Shown here piece by piece: positions 62,401-64,000 of a stretch of 64,000 nt of DNA. Location: positions 360,655,168-360,719,167 of the forward strand of contig CM048744.1 in the NCBI GenBank assembly GCA_026315105.1, in the 5' to 3' direction. The position numbers were made by a program, and so were the translations under genes. Origin of the DNA: Locusta migratoria (lineage: Eukaryota; Arthropoda; Insecta; Orthoptera; Acrididae). Under the pieces are notes generated by a model. It did no database searches. It worked only from the letters and a program-made list of their open reading frames with translations, and had not been told where the DNA came from. Every line of letters begins with the position of its first letter. Position 1 is the stretch's first letter.

Positions 62401-62839
62401 AAAGAAGGAGTTCAGGGATAACTTTTGTAAAGCTCCTGTTTGTAACTTCATCTTGCAAAACTTTTCAAAGAAGTTGTTTTGCACCCGACAGAAAGACAAC
62501 AACGAGAAACTCTGTAATGTTGGAGCGCTAGTGTGTCTAAATGGAGTATTCGGCCGAAAAAAGAAATAAACAAATAAGAAGAAAACACGTGGTTGTGACG
62601 TCAGCCGCAGAGTTGTCAAACGTAGGTGTGAAATGATTCAAGACGATCTTCACAATCTGCAACATATCCACGACAGCGTTCGACAGGACTTTTGTGACGT
62701 CATTAACCCACCTTACACTTCAAGTGAAATTCTGAACTCTGGCCCTTTTTCGGTACGTCTGAAACTTGCTGTTTGAAGTGTCGCCGAAACCAACAGTGAC
62801 GTCGTAGGGCGACAAGTTTTTGCCCCATTATAGAGCAAC

Positions 62840-63890
62840 ATTGTAGGCACCATTGACTCAAATTCCAAACTTCAGTATGGCAATGGAAATAATTAAATGT
62901 CTGGAAGATCTAAAAGTGTCCCACTATTTGGTTGACAGTATGAAGATGCTATATGGAACATGTAATGATAGTGCGCAAATAGGACATGGCAAAGAGACAA
63001 AGAGAGGAGTTCAGCATGGAAATGGCTCGTCACCACTTTTATCAATGTAATGGATAGAATTCTAAAATACGGAAGCTGTAGATGAGTCAAGAGCATTGGT
63101 ATTTGCAGATGATGAAATATGGGGGGAACAGAAACAAAAGTACAGGAGAGACTAACTACTTGGGATAGTAAATTTAAGAAATTTATCGTTAAGGTCGGCA
63201 AGACCAAGACAGTTGGGATGAGCATAAACAGAGAGGAAACAAGTTCAAATATATATATTTAGAAACAACAAAAGTTGAATCAGTTTCTCACTTTCAGTAC
63301 TCGGAAGTATGTTCTCCAAGGACAACTCCATCAAACAAGAAATCCTAAACCGGACACAGAAAGCATCAAATTTTTACAAAAAGTTATAAACTAAATTAGG
63401 AACAAGAAAATACCTCTGGCAGCGATCTTAACGTTGTATCCTACTTCCTTTGCCTCAGTCCTTATGTATGACATGGAAACATGTATATTGTTAAAATCAA
63501 TTACTGCAGAGAATTCAAGCAAAAAAAAAATGAGATTTACCATGAGTATGAATCAAAGTAGCAGGAGAGACAGTATAAGAAATTAGATCCCTAGAGAAAA
63601 ATTTGATATCAGGGTTTCTGTCGCCAACATCCTGGCCAAATGAAAAGTACATTGATACGGCCATGTAATGCACCAGAACAGCTAAAAAATATTTCAAACT
63701 AGACGTGGGAGGAAAAAGACAAAGAAGAGGGTCAAGAATACCATGGATAGAGACAGTACGATCAGAAGTGGAGAAGGACGGTTTTTACTCAGGTGACGTA
63801 CAAGACCAAATGTTGTATCAAGATCGGAAAAGTTGGAGAGCGCTTGCTAGCCACACCAGGAAAATTGGATATGGTAAATTATTTTGATGA
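62840..63890 (+). pseudogene. LINE RT 3' half to C-terminus, multiply frameshifted
   Basis: In order: 'IIKCLEDLKVSHYLVDSMKM', 'KRGVQHGNGSSPLLSM' (the 'G..QG...SPLLF' motif), 'ALVFADDEIWG' near 63095 (catalytic FADD), 'LTTWDSKFKKFIVKVGKTKT', and at the end 'RGSRIPWIETVRSEVEKDGF' with 'QDRKSWRALASHTRKIG' up to the stop at 63885-63887. It is read in at least four frames. 63891-64000 shows nothing. Confidence 0.72.
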
Positions 63891-64000
63891 TGCATAACAA
63901 TGCCAGACAATTAGGGGTTTTGAAAAGAGACACGTTAGTTGTGTCACACAAAACTACTTTTAGGAAAAGAAAAAAATCCACTACAACTCAAACTCGATTT

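Noticed and set aside
1..64000. CRISPR arrays, bacterial operons, phage or viral structural genes
   Set aside because: No regularly spaced repeats, no dense coding, no Shine-Dalgarno-led gene clusters; all signals are eukaryotic (splice context, LINE/SINE/mariner/Tc1 content).

Overview
The window reads as intergenic DNA from a large, repeat-rich insect genome, most likely an orthopteran of the Schistocerca type. That assignment is inference: it rests on my recollection of the dominant tRNA-derived SINE (head 'ggtggccgagg', B box 'ggttcgaatcc', tail ending 'aacatttgaacattt') and of LINE 3' ends carrying 'catctacat' repeats, not on a search. I found no complete host gene. The best host-exon candidate is an open segment at 60171-60450 with a good splice-acceptor context and one membrane segment.

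Nearly everything else is mobile DNA, deeply nested and mostly dead. Layout: 0-10 kb holds a LINE tail, two TIR elements, CT-rich tracts, and a LINE C-terminus interrupted by a SINE. 10-19 kb holds a TIR element with a THAP-domain relic, a candidate hAT-like shell containing a palindromic mariner and a LINE RT fragment, and an internally deleted mariner of the same family. 19-25 kb is a LINE graveyard: Jockey-like (minus), RTE-like (plus, with a SINE inside), then CR1-like (minus). 25.6-27.7 kb is a second TIR element with a THAP relic, its right arm broken by a foldback element and a SINE. 28.7-32.2 kb is made of old local duplications. 34-38 kb has a foldback element, a Tc1 relic split by a SINE, and the first copy of a roughly 1-kb GC-rich repeat. 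39.4-39.8 kb is a 158-bp tandem repeat. 40.9-45.3 kb has LINE and Tc1 relics with SINEs. 45.5-46.5 and 51.9-52.4 kb are two members of an unusual foldback family with tRNA-like modules at both ends. 50.7-54.3 kb has two more copies of the 1-kb repeat; one contains a foldback element that itself contains a U2 snRNA-like fragment. 54.8-59.8 kb has two oppositely oriented halves of a Tc1-like transposase, more SINEs, a LINE and a second Tc1-like end. 60.2-63.9 kb has the candidate exon and three LINE relics.

The parts work as a layered insertion record. About a dozen SINE copies have target-site duplications (10-14 bp) readable directly, including 5'-truncated ones, which fits LINE-driven retrotransposition. 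Several insertions have an unoccupied paralogous site elsewhere in the window, so relative ages can be ordered. All coordinates of repeat edges are my reading by eye and may be off by a few bases, more for diverged copies.
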